Positions 6,064 to 6,778 of a DNA stretch of 6,778 nt are shown here, one piece after another. Each line of letters starts with the position of its first letter. Position 1 is the first letter of the stretch. The stretch spans positions 1 through 6,778 of the forward strand of contig CALAQQ010000064.1 of assembly GCA_937888485.1 (NCBI GenBank). Direction: 5' to 3'. The translations under genes were made by a program, and so were the position numbers. This DNA is from an uncultured Clostridia bacterium (GTDB lineage Bacteria; Bacillota; Clostridia; Oscillospirales; Acutalibacteraceae). The notes beneath the pieces are model-generated. The model made no database searches. It worked only from the letters and a program-made list of their open reading frames with translations, and was not told the origin of the DNA.

Positions 6064-6778
6064 CTACTTCTTTTCTTTGTATACTATGCTTTCCCTGGGA
6101 TTAACCATCAGCGTGGCGCTGTAACGTTTTCCGAACCACACAAATTCTTTTGCGTATTCCGCCCAGGAAAAAACAACTTTATTGGACTTTATGTCAAGCG
6201 AATTTCCGACTTGAATAAGGTCAATATGTTCACCCTCTTCAACAGCTTTAAAGAAGGGATAAAAATTATAATCAAGTTCAAGATGTACTTCGTCTGTTCC
6301 CAACCTTCTGATAAGTCCCATCTGATATTTATAAAGATTATCAAAGATTTTCTCCTCAATATCAAACTTTTTCAGGAACGGTTTTATCTCGCTCCGGAAA
6401 TCTTCGAAGCGCAAAGCCAACTCAAGGAAAGCTCCCTCTTCAAAATACCAGCCCGTTGTTCCGAAAACATCTTTCTGATAAGTCCAGTCTGCCGTTTCCG
6501 TATCGGTTTTGCGATTATACAACTCAACAAACAGTTCATGAATATAACCGCTGCATTCGTTATAGATATAGTCAAAAAGCATACTGTAAAAATCATAGTA
6601 CGATATGCCTTTTTCCTTGTTGAGATAGATTGCAAAATATCTGGTGAGTCCCAAATGGTGGAATGTTTGCAGAACAACCGAAAACATATACGCTTTAACC
6701 CATTCGTTTTTGGGCATTGTTGACGTTTCGGTAATAATATCCATATATTCCTGAACTCCGTTATAATCAGGATTATAG
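6064..6778 (-). CDS. Radical SAM protein, C-terminal part, paralogue of the 638-aa protein (5' end off window)
   Basis: The reading frame stays open to the right edge, so this is the last 237 residues of a longer gene; the Met codon at 6742-6744 is internal. No iron-sulfur cysteine motif or cobalamin-type domain is visible. The call rests on clear similarity along the whole fragment to residues 407-638 of the protein encoded at 211-2127. Shared blocks include TSTMP, W, FHxLGLxRYFAIY, GIxYYDFY, DW, VFG, WxFEEG, LEL and near the end the pattern KExVW(Y/F)G(R/K)R with ATL and N. The gap-poor alignment suggests an ordinary paralogue with the radical SAM core upstream, not a stand-alone domain. 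It is the first visible gene of the leftward operon; its TAG stop is followed within ten bases by the glycosyltransferase start. Function unknown. Confidence 0.85.
   Translation of the reverse strand, partial: YNPDYNGVQEYMDIITETSTMPKNEWVKAYMFSVVLQTFHHLGLTRYFAIYLNKEKGISYYDFYSMLFDYIYNECSGYIHELFVELYNRKTDTETADWTYQKDVFGTTGWYFEEGAFLELALRFEDFRSEIKPFLKKFDIEEKIFDNLYKYQMGLIRRLGTDEVHLELDYNFYPFFKAVEEGEHIDLIQVGNSLDIKSNKVVFSWAEYAKEFVWFGKRYSATLMVNPRESIVYKEKK

Noticed and set aside
5977..6723. 248-codon open frame on the plus strand
   Set aside because: It lies opposite the radical SAM paralogue and the start of the glycosyltransferase, both with clear family similarity. Its translation is low-complexity and resembles nothing, as expected for an antisense shadow.
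6742..6744. ATG as the true start of the right-edge gene
   Set aside because: The frame stays open upstream to the edge, and the preceding residues (GVQEY) still match the paralogue (GIPEY), so this Met is internal.
1..6778. CRISPR array, insertion sequence, tRNA or defence system
   Set aside because: I saw no regularly spaced repeats, transposase, terminal inverted repeats or tRNA-like fold; all the genes fit enzyme or membrane roles in biosynthesis.

Overview
This window looks like accessory chromosomal DNA from an anaerobic, low-to-moderate GC Firmicute, most likely a gut-type clostridium (Oscillospiraceae/Lachnospiraceae-like). That placement is an inference from the AT-leaning coding sequence, AGGAGG-type ribosome binding sites, use of TTG starts, tight operon packing and the type of genes. 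I cannot name the species.

Layout: two convergent transcription units meet at about 2128-2229. The rightward unit (1-2127) holds the 3' end of a HAD-IIIA phosphatase-like gene (GmhB/HisB type). One base after it comes a complete cobalamin-binding-type radical SAM gene of 638 codons. The leftward unit (6778 down to 2230) holds four genes in this order: the 3' part of a second radical SAM gene, paralogous to the first in its C-terminal domain; a family 2 glycosyltransferase of the polyprenyl-phosphate-sugar-synthase type; a third cobalamin-binding-type radical SAM gene from a different subfamily (608 codons); and a polytopic membrane protein I do not recognise. Gaps between leftward genes are about 3-20 bases, so they are probably one co-transcribed unit. 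Its promoter lies beyond the right edge. The short convergent gap carries two back-to-back hairpins, one a terminator for each direction. No stretch over 300 bases lacks a gene, and I see no tRNA, rRNA, insertion sequence or CRISPR array.

How the genes may work together (inference): a HAD phosphatase of the heptose-bisphosphate type, a GT2 glycosyltransferase and a multi-pass membrane protein fit biosynthesis of a cell-surface or lipid-linked glycan. Three cobalamin-type radical SAM enzymes beside them suggest radical tailoring, such as C-methylation or rearrangement, of a sugar, lipid carrier or other small precursor. The density of these enzymes and the uncharacterised domain shared by two of them make the window worth a second look as an undescribed glycan- or lipid-modification pathway.
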